This document shows positions 1 through 10,737 of a stretch of DNA of 64,000 nt, piece after piece. Numbering within the stretch: the stretch's first letter is position 1; each line of letters begins with the position of its first letter. Under the pieces are notes generated by a model. That model did no database searches. It was not told where the DNA came from and worked only from the letters and a program-made list of their open reading frames with translations. Made by a program: the position numbers and the translations under genes. Source of the DNA: Rhizomys pruinosus (lineage: Eukaryota > Chordata > Mammalia > Rodentia > Spalacidae); the NCBI GenBank assembly GCA_009823505.1, contig VZQC01007120.1:62001-126000 (forward strand). The letters are read 5' to 3'.

Positions 1-276
1 GTCAGCAATGGGAAGGTGGGCGAAGTCTTTGCCACCCAGAGTTCGGAGTTCCTTACACAAAACACTACGTTTGCTCTTGAAGGTTTGCTTTAATTTGATG
101 ACAGAATATTTCCTCTATGGACAATAGTAACAGGTACCCTCCTGTTACAGGAGAAACAACACTTCAAGGGGAAAAGTCAAAATCCCAAAGAATGACTGGT
201 CTCCCTAGCTGAGAAGAGGCTTCGCTTGCTCATGCCTGGGAAACCTGTGTGGCCCTCTACTAAAACCATGTTGTAA

Positions 277-311
<35 letters not shown>

Positions 312-1605
312 CACATTGTAATAATTCATATTCATTGTTGACTTTCCAGGAGCTAGAGTCACCTGCACCTGAAAGAGAAGCCTCTGAGCCAGCCTATGGG
401 CGCTTATCTTGATGACCTTAACTAATGTAGGAAGGCCCATCTCTTTGTGAGCAGACCACTAAGGATCTCCTCCTTCCTGTAACTCAAAAACCTGTGCTCC
501 CTTCATCCTGTAGCATCTCCACAGGGACAAGTGCCTCTAGGGTCACTTAGCAAGAAAGAGCCAAATGATAGTGCAGAAGCTATATGCACATGTCTGGTCT
601 TGGCCCACTGGTCAGACTGATCACTGTGGATCAAAACCAAAGAACAGCTGTATCTAGGTCATGTAGGAGAATATATGGAATATTGTAAAGTTAATTTTGT
701 GTTAGCATCGCACATAAAGCAGGTGATCAAGAAGTGGCTGAACAATGGAAAAACAACTCAGTAGTGTGTCCACTGGCCTTCAGTGTCCCGGACACCTTCC
801 ACACAGCACTGAGCACAGCAATGATTGAAGAACACTTTGGGGGGAAGAGAGGCCAGCACTCTGCACCTGGAACTTCCCTTCATAACAAATATGATATCAG
901 ACCACCCACCTCTTGGGCAGCCCCTACCTCTCATCTATAACTATGAGCATAACTGTGTAAACTCTTCCCTCACCATCGTCTCCAGCTGCACACAGCTCTG
1001 CAGCCGGTTTCTCAGCCCCTATTCCCAGAGGTCTCAGTAAAGAACAGGTCTTGGTATCACTGTTAACTGAGCGCCAGGAAGCAGCCATGGATTCCAAAGG
1101 CCCCTGGGACATGTTCACACAATTTGACCCAACCACCTATCTAATGAATGAACTGCTTCATTTACAAAGGACATGTATTTTTGTGAAACTGATGGATGTG
1201 AGGAAAATAGTGAGATGTAGAGGAAAGAATAGTCTGGCCCAAGGAACCTGTACCATGACCCCAACTTCCCTTCAGCAACCTGCATACCTTCTGGAGACCA
1301 TTTCCCAGTGTGCTTCAGTGTCATCCTCCTCGGGAAACAGCAATAATCTGCAGAACAACCTGAGGAGAGGCAAGATCATCATTGATCTATCTCCTGCCAT
1401 CACCGGGACTCACTGTCTTGAGAAAGTTGAAGTTCTTTATGTTATTCCTTTCAACACTCCTTTTCCAGTTGACAATATAAGTTGGGTATTATTTTTTGCC
1501 CTTAAAACAGTTGTAGAAGCTCTCCAACTATGAATCTTTGAAAGGGCAGATTTAACCACATAGCTCTCCAGTTGAAGCTAAAATTAATTAAAAGTTGCCG
1601 AAGTT
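1..1605. other. Unique intergenic sequence
   Basis: Apart from one ATA microsatellite I recognise no repeat or gene in this stretch. The longest open frame (1051-1533, plus strand) has no recognisable domain, no codon-like bias that I can see and no clear splice context, so I do not call it a gene. Confidence 0.4.
277..310. repeat. (ATA)n microsatellite
   Basis: About eleven uninterrupted ATA/AAT units in otherwise ordinary sequence. Uninterrupted arrays of this size are usually length-polymorphic. Confidence 0.95.
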
Positions 1606-1800
1606 CTGAGGAAATGGCTTAATGGCTGATATCCGTCAGGGAAACTGTGAAGCCTAGATTTCAGGTCCCCAGTATCCACATATATGGTAGCTGGGTGTGG
1701 CAGCCCACCCCTAATTCCAAGGTTCAGAAGCCAGAAACAAGGGATCCCCAGAGTAAGTGAACCTGAGTTTCAGTTGAGAGACTCTTCCCTACTGATTAAA
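1606..1800 (+). mobile_element. Old B4-type (ID-B1) composite SINE
   Basis: The element opens with a degraded tRNA-like head (AAATGGCTTAATGGC) and continues after CCCCAGTATCCACA into a B1-like body with GCTGGGTGTGGCAGCCCACC. It ends with the TTCAGTTGAGAGACTC motif typical of the rodent B4 (ID plus B1) family. It is well diverged, with no clear TSD. Confidence 0.6.
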
Positions 1801-1806
1801 GTGGAG

Positions 1807-2096
1807 GGAGAGTTGATCAAAGGAGAGATGGCCTAGCGGTTAAGAGCGCCGACCGCTCTTACAGAGGACCCGGGTTCGATCCCCAGCACCCACATGGCGG
1901 CTGAGAACCGTCTGAAGCTCCAATTCCAGGAGAACTCCAGTTCCAGGGGAATCTGAGACCCTCTTCTGACCTCCGCGGCATTGCACGTCACGGGTGCACA
2001 GACTTGCATGCAGACAGTACATTCATACACATACAGAAATAAATAAAATTAATAAAAAAAAAATTTTTTTTTAAATAAAAAAAAAGGAGAGTCAAT
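1807..2096 (+). mobile_element. Young B3-type (B2 superfamily) SINE with TSD
   Basis: The tRNA-derived head keeps an A box (TGGCCTAGCGG) and B box (GGTTCGATCCC). The body has the duplicated AACTCCAATTCCAG / AACTCCAGTTCCAG segment, CpG-containing CTCCGCGGCATTGCACG, and a 3' end CAGACAGTACATTCATACACATAC followed by an A-rich tail. The core spans about 1821-2085. Flanks GGAGAGTTGAT (1807-1817) and GGAGAGTCAAT (2086-2096) look like a slightly decayed TSD. The usual GGGGCTG start is missing. Confidence 0.9.
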
Positions 2097-3668
2097 GCTG
2101 TTAACCAACCTCTGTCCTCCATACTCACATGCACATATATACACACATGCACATATATACACACATGCAAAAAAAAAAGTGCTGAGAGAGTAGGGGAGAA
2201 TGTTAAGCCGCCTGAGATTACTGCAGATTTTCATTTTCTAATATCTACAGTGAATTATGTCTTTGAAAGCCAACCTTATAGAGTCAGATGGGGGAAGGGG
2301 CTGGAGAAATGTATGACCAACATGAAGCAGGTCTTCGCTATGACCTTAAGAGGTGTAGGTGGATTCTGCCATACTCCTGACCCAGCCTATGAACAATCTT
2401 ATAATTTAGTGTATGCACACAGAGTTGGTAGGGCCAGGGTCTACTCTTCATGGTCCAAAAGTCAGACAGGGAAAAGCCTAGCAGAGGAGGATGAAGATGT
2501 GGATGAGGGCGGTGTGTTCTTTGTTCTCCTTCCTCCTACTGCACAGTCATACCTGAATCCAGCTCCAAGGGGACCTGAAGCGAATCCTTCAAGAAAACAT
2601 GGAGTGAGAGCAGAGCTCCTCTCTATGGTTTTAATTTCTTCTCCCAACACTGTTCTCTGTTGCGTTTTGCTTGCTGTTGCTTTATCCATGAGCCACCTCA
2701 AATGGGCTTAATATCATCAGTCCCTACACAGTAGGGACCAGTGAGCCCTGCGGGAACCAGATGAAATACTCTGAACTAGAGGAATTGGGATTCTTTGCTG
2801 CTGGGAGGTCATAAATGTTAAGAACAATCCCCAGGAACACCCTGGGAGGGAAGCAGTGATATCACCAACCCAAGGTGGTCAAGTCAATGAACATTTGAGC
2901 CCTGAAATAAGTATATTCCTGCTGTAAATGAAAGTTCCTCAAAAGAAGCCACACCTTCCATTGAACCCCTAGAAAGACTGATTAACTGATTAAAACTTCA
3001 ATGACTGTGGAGGGGTTGCAATGCTGCAGGTCTAGAGCCAAATTACAATTAGTCTTAAGGTGTCTTTGGTTACCTTAATTGTCCACTTCTGAATCTGACC
3101 CAACATCCTTATGGATAACAGATCAAATTTTTTGAAAGATATTAACAGACCACTAGCTTCTACCAACCAAATGTCTAAGAATATCATCAGGTGACATCTA
3201 AGCCTATGACCTAGATTTCCTGCTTTGATTTGATTCACATACCTAATCTTTCCACCAATGTATTTGAAAAATGCCTCGATTTAGGATTTTGTTTGTTCTG
3301 TTACTGTCAAAACTGCACCAAACTGTTACCATGTTGGAGCACAGAATAATCTGAGTCCGTATTCACATGCCATTGCCACTCATATTTGGCTTCAGCATTA
3401 ACTCTCTTAATCCCCCTTGGGGTGAGGTTATGTTTTTATGGTAATGCTGCTCTCCCAAAGTGAGAATAGTTTCCTCTCGTCTGGATACTTTCAAACAATC
3501 TAAGACAACAAAAGATTTGATAAGTAGGTTTGAATATGAGGAAACCAACGTGGAATAGAAGGGAAGTGAGCTAAGGACAGAGTGCAGGGGGCCTGTGACC
3601 CCACCACCTTCCTTAGCCACTAGCTCAGGGGAACAATATCACACTCTGTACTTGCAAAAAAGTCACCT
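2097..3668. other. Unique intergenic sequence
   Basis: A short run of CACACATGCACATATATA units lies near 2127-2168. An open frame at 2250-2711 (plus strand) has an acidic Glu/Asp run and a hydrophobic C-terminus, but no family resemblance or gene context, so I leave it as chance. Nothing else is recognisable. Confidence 0.4.
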
Positions 3669-3931
3669 GGGGGCTGGAGAGATAGCCCAGTGATTAAAAG
3701 CACCAGATGTTCTTGATGAACCCAGTTCAAATCCCAGCACCCACATGGTGGCTAACAACCGTCCATAACTCCAGTTCCAGAGGTTCCAATGCCCTGTTCT
3801 GCACTCCAAGGGCACTGCACAACACGGGTACACTTACATACATGCAGGCAAAACACGCATACACACAAAATATAAATAAGAATAATAAATAAATAAAATA
3901 TTAAAATAAATAAATAATAAAATTTTTTTTC
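3669..3931 (+). mobile_element. Older B3-type SINE
   Basis: It starts GGGGGCTGGAGAGATAGCC, has a mutated B box (AGTTCAAATCC) and carries a single, unduplicated AACTCCAGTTCCAG segment. It ends GCAGGCAAAACACGCATACAC plus an AT-rich tail of AAATA units. More diverged than the young copies, it retains the ancestral body structure. Confidence 0.85.
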
Positions 3932-3941
3932 TCTCAAAAGA

Positions 3942-4035
3942 GTTCTGGGATCACCAGCTCCATCTCAGCTTCTTGAGTGCTGGGATCACGAGCTCCATCT
4001 CAGCTTCTTAAGTGCTGGGATCACCAGCTCCATCT
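3942..4035. repeat. 35-bp tandem repeat, 2.7 units, beside the only N
   Basis: Units at 3942-3976, 3977-4011 and 4012-4035 share GCTGGGATCACCAGCTCCAT and differ at only a few bases. The unit resembles part of an antisense Alu/B1-type SINE. The array ends at the single ambiguous base of the window (4036), followed by an A run, so the assembly may have collapsed or stopped here. Confidence 0.9.
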
Positions 4036-4289
4036 NAAAAAAAAAAAAAAGAACACCATTGAGGGCCCTTATATTTCCTGTTCTTCCCTTCAAGGTGTGA
4101 TCTCCTGGGGTTCTAACTTTCCACTGTCATTACATCTGAATTTTTACAGGGGGAATAGAGAATACACTGAAAATTATATATTTATGAATCTCTCACAAGG
4201 ACTCCACAGAAGGTCAACTCGGAAAATGAAAGGCTCCGAAATCCCATGACTCAAGGGATTCCTGATGCTATTGTGCATACCTGTGCTTT

Positions 4290-4640
4290 TTTTATGATTC
4301 GGTACTTAATTATATCATAATTAGCGATTGTTTCCAGTCTGGTTTTTTTCAACTCAGTATATGATGTTTATTTCCTCTTGTCACTAAATATTTTATAAGA
4401 TATCATTTCAGTACTTGCTTAGTATTCTGCTACTGAATTCAGCAAAGCTTATTTATTTCTCACCAAATAAATAGCATTTGGATTGTTTCCAGGTTTTCTC
4501 TATTATAAGTTGTATTATAATTATTATCTTTTGGAGAAACTCTCTGCATATAATATCCATCATCAACAATGGTTTTCATGACATGGAGCACACTCATATG
4601 CATCACTGTGTTCGCATCATCGTCTCTATTTCTATGACAT
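4290..4640 (-). mobile_element. Old L1 3'-region fragment, reverse strand
   Basis: AT-rich sequence whose phrases (TAGTATTCTGCTACTGAAT, GGATTGTTTCCAGGTTTTC) match the antisense of the ORF2 3' end of old mammalian L1s as I remember them. It is heavily decayed and its limits are approximate. Confidence 0.45.
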
Positions 4641-4728
4641 GGGCTTCACTGGGTTCCCGCTGTCCTCAGTGTGTCTGACACTAAAACTTGACGGAGATCT
4701 CAGCCTAAGCAAGTCACAGGACATTTTT

Positions 4729-5005
4729 AAGAAAGAAGGAAATTTCGAGGCTAGAGAGATAGCCTAGCCGTTAAGAGCACCGACTGCTCTTGCAGAGGAC
4801 CCTGGTTCAATCCCCAGCACCCACATGGCGGCTAAGAACCGTCTGTAACTCCAATTCCAGGAGAACTCCATTTCCCGGGGAATCCGACACCCTCTTCTGA
4901 CCTCTGCGGCATTGCACGACACGGGTGCACAAACCTACATGCAGACAGCACATTCATACACATACAAAAATAAATAAAATTTTAAAAAAAGAAAGAAGGA
5001 AATTT
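4729..5005 (+). mobile_element. Young B3-type SINE with 17-bp TSD
   Basis: The SINE spans 4746-4988. A perfect 17-bp direct repeat, AAGAAAGAAGGAAATTT, flanks it at 4729-4745 and 4989-5005. The body has the internal duplicated CTCCAATTCCAGGAGA / CTCCATTTCCCGGGGA segment and intact CpGs (CTGCGGCATTGCACGACACG). The A box region is mutated (ATAGCCTAGCCG). Confidence 0.95.
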
Positions 5006-5073
5006 GACACCCTTTTAGTAATTTACATCTGAATTTCAATCCATCTACATAAGGCTTGCTAATGAGAACTTTA

Positions 5074-5345
5074 GCCAAAACTTTTTGGGTTTTTTTTTTG
5101 AGACGGGGTCTCCCTATAGCCCCAGTTGGCCTGGAGCTCACTCTGTAGACCAGGATGGCCTTGAACTCACAGAGATCCGCCTGCCTCTGCCTCCCAAGTG
5201 CTAGGATTAAAGGCATGGGCCACCACACCCAGCTTAAAGACAGTTCTTAGCTGCCATAAGGGTTCTGGGAATCGAACCTGGGTCCTCTGCAAGAGTAGTC
5301 GGTGCTCTTAACCGCTGAGCCATCTCTCCAGCCCTGCCAAAACTT
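5074..5345 (-). mobile_element. Composite B3-head/B1 SINE, copy 1, with 10-bp TSD
   Basis: On the minus strand this reads as a B3 tRNA-like head (5335 back to about 5236), then a complete B1 body, then an A tail (5099-5084). The direct repeat GCCAAAACTT flanks the whole composite at 5074-5083 and 5336-5345, so both halves arrived in one retrotransposition event. The junction reads AAGAACTGTCTTTAAGCTGGG. The same join recurs at 38.7-39.0 kb. The B1 half carries CTATAG where free B1 copies in this window carry CTGTAG or similar. Confidence 0.92.
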
Positions 5346-6215
5346 CTGGAGGGTGATTTTTTCTTAACTATAAACCATATAAAAATTCTTACTTTATTAT
5401 ATTGCCATGTAGAGTAAGGGATTAAGCAAGATCTAATAGGCCTCAAAAGAGTGCCACCGTTATTGTCAAGCATATTGCTATAATCAGCCAGAGCAGCAAT
5501 ACAGGTTCGGGGACTGCAGCATCTCCCTGTCAGTGGACTTCAGCCCTCAGCCTGACTCAAGTATATAAGAATAGTTTAAGGATGTACCCTCCAGAGCCTG
5601 AATATCTTCCCTGGAAGAAAATAGTTTCTTCTGGAGATAAAAAGAAACATCATTAATATAAAGAGTGAGAAAGCAAGACAAGGGGAGAAGAAGGGAGTCA
5701 ACAAAGTGCACGCTGCTGAGTTCTTGCTGTAGGTTCAGTTCTGCCGAGGGCCAACCATGTACCTCAGATGTAACCCACGTAAGTATGAAAAACCTGGAGC
5801 TGTTGTCTACAGCTCCCATTGGCTGTGTGTTGGCTGTGGAACGCTGGAGGATCTGATTATCACCACTCCAGAGAATGCCACCAAGCTCACAGTGTAGTAC
5901 TGTAAACTAGAAGTTGGGCCAGTATTCTGTGAAGCAAAGTGAGAGCATATGTTGTCACCAATAGCATCGATAGCCCTGGTCAGCTAATAAGTCTGTACAG
6001 TTCTTAGGTTAGCTACTCTCTTCTTAATCTGAGGTGTGCTTAGATCCAGTGGATTAAGATCCTCCAGAGGAGGCAGACACAGGAGTTTGTTGATTGGTAG
6101 CTGACCACTTAGTCAGCTCAGAGCATCAACAGGGCACAACAGAGACAGGTAAAAGTAGTGCAAGTTTCAAAGGTCTGATGTATGATGGAGTATGATCTTT
6201 GCACTAATGAAAATT
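5346..6215. other. Unique intergenic sequence
   Basis: No repeat or gene recognised. Short open frames occur on both strands near 5547-5856 but overlap each other and show no domain. Confidence 0.4.
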
Positions 6216-6352
6216 GGTGTCCAGCAGATAGATGGCTCAGTCAGTAAAGGCACTTGCTGCCAAGTATATCTGCCTGAATTTGATTCCTGGAACCCCATAG
6301 TAAAATGAGAGGACAAACTCTGGCAAGTCATTCTCTGATATGTGCATGTCCA

Positions 6353-6387
<35 letters not shown>

Positions 6388-6390
6388 ATG
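6216..6390 (+). mobile_element. Old B2/B3-related SINE with (AAAT)n tail
   Basis: The head AGATGGCTCAGTCAGTAAAG and a B-box remnant (AATTTGATTCC) are followed by a body typical of old B2-superfamily copies. An AAAT microsatellite of about nine units (about 6352-6390) has grown from the A-rich tail. Confidence 0.75.
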
Positions 6391-7014
6391 TCAAAAAATT
6401 TAATAAGAAAATAAAAGACCTACTGTCCCAGGTATTTCTGTTCCATTGCTCTGGTTAGTAAGGAAGTTTTAACACGACCTTCTCCATAACAGAAATAGAT
6501 GTAGAAACAGATATCAAGAGACAGGAAAGAGAAGGTTCAAATTGTTGTGGGGCTGTGATATCCCAAGTACTGCAACCAGCAAGCTGGAGGCCCAGGAAAA
6601 CAAAGGGTTTGAGTTCTAATCATGGACTCTGAGTCCAAAGGTGGGAGAAGATCCATGTCTCAGCTTAAAGATACAAGAGGATTCTCACGGCTTCAAACTT
6701 TCATTCTGTCAAGACCTTAATGGGTTGGATAGGGACCACACCTATTGGAAAGAACCTGTTTTACTCAGTTCATCAATTCAAATGTTAATCTCATCTCCAA
6801 ACAACCTCATAGACACAGCCATAATATTTTAACCAGGTAACTAGGTAACTCATGGTCCAATCAATGGATACATATAATTACATCACGAGTCTGCTACCCT
6901 TGTCAGATTGGTATCCATGCGCATCTCTTAAGACTATATTTCTCCTATGGTTCATAAGTTTGATCTTTTTATAGTGACTCAGATGTCTTGCATGAATAAT
7001 TCCTGGATTGTTTT
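6391..7014. other. Unique intergenic sequence
   Basis: Nothing recognisable. Some AT-rich parts could be very old LINE sequence. Confidence 0.35.
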
Positions 7015-7380
7015 AAATTTAACATATTTTGACTGAGTGATCCATTTCCTCTACCTTGTCTTCAAAACCTGATACCCTCTCTTCCACTTGATCCAATCTA
7101 TTGGAAAGGCTTTCTTCTATGCTTTTTGTTTGACATCCTAAGTTTTTAATTTTCAATTCTATATCAGTCTGGCTTTTTTTCAAATATCCTATCACCTTAC
7201 TGAATTTTAATTTCACAACTAGAATTGTTTTACTTATTTCATTCAACTAGTCTTCATTTAGTCTTTAATAAATATTCTCTTTGAGTTCCTTGAATGTATT
7301 TATAATTGCTATTTTGAAAGCATTCTTCTGAGAATCAGAGAAGCTGCTTTTCTCAGGAAATGTTGTAATAGGGGGTGTTA
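7015..7380 (-). pseudogene. L1-type ORF1 coiled-coil fragment, reverse strand
   Basis: Minus-strand translation gives a heptad-rich segment including SLSNRLDQVEERVSGFEDK, matching the coiled-coil part of LINE-1 ORF1 (the RNA-binding chaperone). About 75 residues are open. The ends are broken, and no C-terminal RNA-binding part follows. It lies just upstream of plus-strand L1 ORF2 sequence, in inverted orientation. An L1-related ORF1-only LINE is also possible. Confidence 0.7.
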
Positions 7381-7394
7381 ATTTCTAGAGAAAA

Positions 7395-7807
7395 GATAGC
7401 ATCTTCGATAAATGGTGCTGGTCCAACTGGAAGGCAGCGTCTAGAAGAATAAAAATAGATCTGTATCATTCACACTGCACAAAACTCAACTCCATTGATC
7501 AAGAACCTCAGCACAAGACCTAATCCTTTTAATCTGATAGAGGAGAAAGCAGGGACGACACTGGAGCTGACAGGCAGAGGGAAGGTCTTTCTGCCCAGGA
7601 CTCCAGTGGCACAGGCACTAAGATCAACAATTGACAAATGGGACCTTATGAAACTAAAATCCTTCTGTAAAGAAAAGGCAGCCTAGAGAGCGGGGAAAAT
7701 ATTTACCAACTATCTATCTGACAGAGAATCAATATCTAGAATATGCAAAGAACTCATGAAACAAAACATAGAGAAAACAACCAACTCAATTAAAAAATTG
7801 GCCATGT
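7395..7807 (+). pseudogene. L1 ORF2 3' fragment, interrupted
   Basis: The plus-strand sequence encodes the C-terminal ORF2 signature ending in STIDKWDLMKLKSFCKEKAA, then continues through untranslatable L1 sequence (GAGAATCAATATCTAGAATATG). Resemblance stops near 7807 and resumes at about 9715, so the L1 was split by the 7808-9714 insertion. Confidence 0.8.
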
Positions 7808-9714
7808 AAGTCAAACAGAGTTATTAAATGATTAAATGTTTGCTTGAGTTTTTGTACAAGCCTTTTCTAAAATATTATACAGTAGTTAAAAGTATCATGC
7901 TGGTGTAATGTAGCCTTTATGGACGCTTAATGACCATACTTAACGCCCATACCAATTTGGCAAAGGGACTTAAGGGATAACTTTGTTCCTTGCCCTAAGA
8001 GGTCAACTAAGTCCAGGGGACTATGCATGGGGGCATCTCTTGAAATGTCCTGCAAGTGTGAGTCACCAGTCTTCCTGTTCAAGGAGGTCTTGGAGATCCA
8101 CTAATGGGACTTCAGTCATTGTCCAGTCTATAAAGAGGAAAGTCTGCTCATGCTTCAAAAAGGGAAGGCTTGTCTAATAAGACCTGACTTTGTCCTCAAG
8201 TAGATGGAACTGGTAAATGAAAAGCTTTAAGCCAAAAGGAGCCAGGGGCTCCCTCCCTCCCACCCCCCAAAAAAAACCTGAGTGACCCCTGAGGACCAGA
8301 TCTTCAACTGACCTAGAAAAAACAAAAACCTTGGTTAATCTGGGCTTACTGTGTGGCCTTAAACATCCAAAAGGAAAGTATAACCAGAAAAAAAAAGTTT
8401 CAGGCTGGTGTAACTTAGCCTTTCTGGAAGCTTAACCACCATACTATATGTCCATACTAATTTGATGGAGTGTCCTAAGGGATAACTTTGTTCCTTCCCC
8501 TCAGAGGTCAACTAAGTCCCGGGGGACTATGCATGGGGACATTTCTTGAAATGTCCTGCAAATGTGAGTCACCAGTCTACCTGTGCAGAGAGGTATTGGA
8601 AATCCTCTAATGGGCCAGTGTCTAGTCTATAAACAGGAAAGTCTGCCCATGCTTCAAAAAGGGAAGCCTGGTCTACCAGGACCAGACTTTGTCCTCAAAT
8701 GGGCAGAACTGGTAAATGAAAAGCCAAAAAGAGCCAGGGGGTCCCCCCCCCAAAAAAAAAACCTGAGGACCAGATCCTTGACTGACCTTGAGAACACAAA
8801 AACCTTGGTTAATCTGGGCAAACAGTGTGGCCTTAAGTGTCCAAATAGTAAGGCCTGAGAAATTGTACTTCAGGTATAGAACTTGAGATCTTAGTAAAAA
8901 GACAAAAATAAAATAAAAAAAAAAGAGCACAGTTGTTTTGCCTGTCTTTCTGGCAAGAGCAGCTACCCTGTGGCTGCCACTGCTTTTGCCATCCTTCAAA
9001 GACATGAGACGCAGCTTTCCAACCTTCCAATATGGACTGAAGACTCATGTCTCTCCAAGAATCCTCCAGACCTCCAGTGCCAGATGGGGACTGCTGAGAC
9101 ATCCAGCTTGTGGACTGAGATACTACTGGGGTTTCAGCCTCTTCAGAGTATAGACTGCCATTGTTGGACTACCCAGGCTGTATCACAGAGACCAGTACAG
9201 GAAGATCAAGACAGGACGTAGTGCTTAATGGACCTCATTTGGTGACCATGGGAAGGGAAAACCCCAGTGTGGAGCACAAGGGGAGGACTGATGGTTGTTT
9301 GGGCTTGCCAAGGAGGAGCCTTCTAATATGACATCTTTTAGCCTAATAAAAAAAAAAGAAAGAAATCATAAGCCTAAGATGCTAAAAGATATACGTGGTA
9401 TGCATATATGTGTGGCATGCATATGTGCACATTCTGGAGTGATGCAAATTGGAAGGAACAACAACAACAAAGACTGGCTCAAAGAACTGACTGAAAAGGT
9501 GAATTTCTGCTTGAAACAGTAAACTTCTGCATTGAAAATTTTAAAAGAGACTGAGAAAAAGATGCAAAACATGTTTGGCAGAATGCATGAGCTCTGGTGG
9601 GGAGGGGGGCAAGGCAGGGGGAATGGGCCTAGATTTGATTTGAAATTTCATATAAAATGCACAAAGCTTCAATTAAAAATTGGCTTTGAAAAATGAATAA
9701 ATAAGTAAATAAGT
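7808..9714 (+). mobile_element. Unidentified A-tailed insertion with a tandem pair of ~490-bp units
   Basis: This block interrupts an L1. It contains two similar consecutive units (about 7889-8388 and 8389-8860) and then about 450 bp of single-copy sequence. The last part (9541-9680: AGAATGCATGAGCTC, ATGCACAAAGCTTCAATTAAAAA) resembles the 3' end of the element at 55.7-56.2 kb. That end type, A-rich with an AATAAA-like signal in the other copy, suggests a retroposon. I cannot name the family and see no reading frame worth calling. Confidence 0.6.
7889..8860 (+). repeat. Tandem duplication of a ~490-bp unit
   Basis: Both units contain, in order, GCTGGTGTAA, GGGATAACTTTGTTCC, AGAGGTCAACTAAGTCC, GGGGACTATGCATGGGG, TTGAAATGTCCTGCAA, GTGAGTCACCAGTCT, CTTCAAAAAGGGAAG, CTGGTAAATGAAAAGC, ACCTTGGTTAATCTGGGC and GTGTGGCCTTAA. 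The first unit has extra C- and A-rich sequence near 8250-8290. Divergence by eye is clear but moderate, so the duplication is not recent. Confidence 0.92.
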
Positions 9715-10545
9715 AAATGGCTGAGAAACACTAAAAAATGTTCAACATCTTTAGCCATTAGGGAAATGCAAATTAAAATTTCTTTGAGGTTTCATCTAAC
9801 TCTCGTCAGAATCACTAAGATAAAAATGACAACAAATGCATAAATGGATGTTGAGAAAGGGGAACAATTCTTCACTGCTGGTTGGAAGTGCAAACTGGTG
9901 CAGCCACTGTGGAAATCAGTGTGGATGTCCCTCAAAAGGTTAGAAATAGATCTACCACAAGATCCAGCTATCCCATTTGGGCAAAGGACTGTTTATCCTA
10001 CTACAGATATACTTGCTCATCCATGTTCATTACTGCTCTATTCACAATACTCAGGGCATGGAAACAGTCTAGATGTCCTTCAGCTGATGAATGGATAGAA
10101 AAAAATATGATGCATTTACACAATGGAATATTATTCAGCTATTAAGAACAATGAAATTGTGACATTCACAGTTGAATGGAATGAAGTGGAAATAATCATC
10201 CTGAAAGAGATAGCCTGGATCCAGAAAAACAAACACCACATGTCGATAACAACATTATCTTTCTATCTTTAGATATGTGTACTTTATTTGGAATGCACAT
10301 AGAAGTTGCAAAAGGGGTCCTGGGAGGGAGATCTTTCAAGAGAAGAAAGATAGAATACAGTAATGTAGAGAAGAATAATGGAACAGGAGAATTAGATGGG
10401 GTGGTGGATGGGAGGGCAAGATGCAGGAAGGAATATGAGAAGGGATAACCAATACTAACAGTCTTTTCAAAAACCATGTAGAAGACTACTAATGTAGAAG
10501 ACCTCTAAAATGTATACATATACATACACATGAAGTTTAAATGGA
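9715..10545 (+). pseudogene. L1 ORF2 terminal part and 3' UTR
   Basis: Resumes the L1 broken at 7807. AGCCATTAGGGAAATGCAAAT, CACTGTGGAAATCAGTGTGG and CACAATGGAATATTATTCAGC are hallmark ORF2 C-terminal sequence, followed by a G-rich rodent L1 3' UTR (GGGGTGGTGGATGGGAGGGC). It ends at a B1 insertion rather than at its own A tail. Frames are broken by several stops. Confidence 0.85.
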
Positions 10546-10553
10546 GTTATTCT

Positions 10554-10703
10554 GCCGGGCGTGGTGGTGCACGCCTTTAATCCTAGCACTCAGGAGGCAG
10601 AGGCAGACGGATCTTTGTGAGTTCAAGGCCAGCTTGGTCTACAGAGTGAGTTCCAGGACAGCTGGGACTACAGGGAGACCCTGTCTCGAAAAGACCAAAA
10701 AAA
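10554..10703 (+). mobile_element. B1 SINE
   Basis: Complete 7SL-derived SINE from GCCGGGCGTGGTGGTGCACG to GACCCTGTCTCGAAAAGACC and an A run. CpGs are retained, so it is fairly young. It sits exactly at the boundary between the plus-strand L1 3' UTR and the minus-strand L1. Confidence 0.95.
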
Positions 10704-10737
10704 GGTTTCTAGGAGTTTTTCTGGTGGAGTTTTTTGC

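Noticed and set aside
1051..1533. 160-codon open frame on the plus strand
   Set aside because: No domain, homology or splice structure is recognisable. It has ordinary composition and overlapping open frames on the other strand, so it is likely chance.
1833..2030. Recurrent ~60-65-residue open frames of near-identical sequence at many sites (e.g. 15804, 28079, 38246, 55101, 59847)
   Set aside because: They are the antisense of B3-type SINEs. The conservation reflects the SINE, not a protein family.
2250..2711. 153-codon open frame with acidic run and hydrophobic end
   Set aside because: A minus-strand frame is open over the same bases. No family match and no gene context.
5084..5335. Explanation of the composite SINE as a B1 nested by chance next to a B3
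   Set aside because: One TSD encloses both halves, no TSD or A tail lies at the internal junction, and the identical junction recurs at 38.7-39.0 kb.
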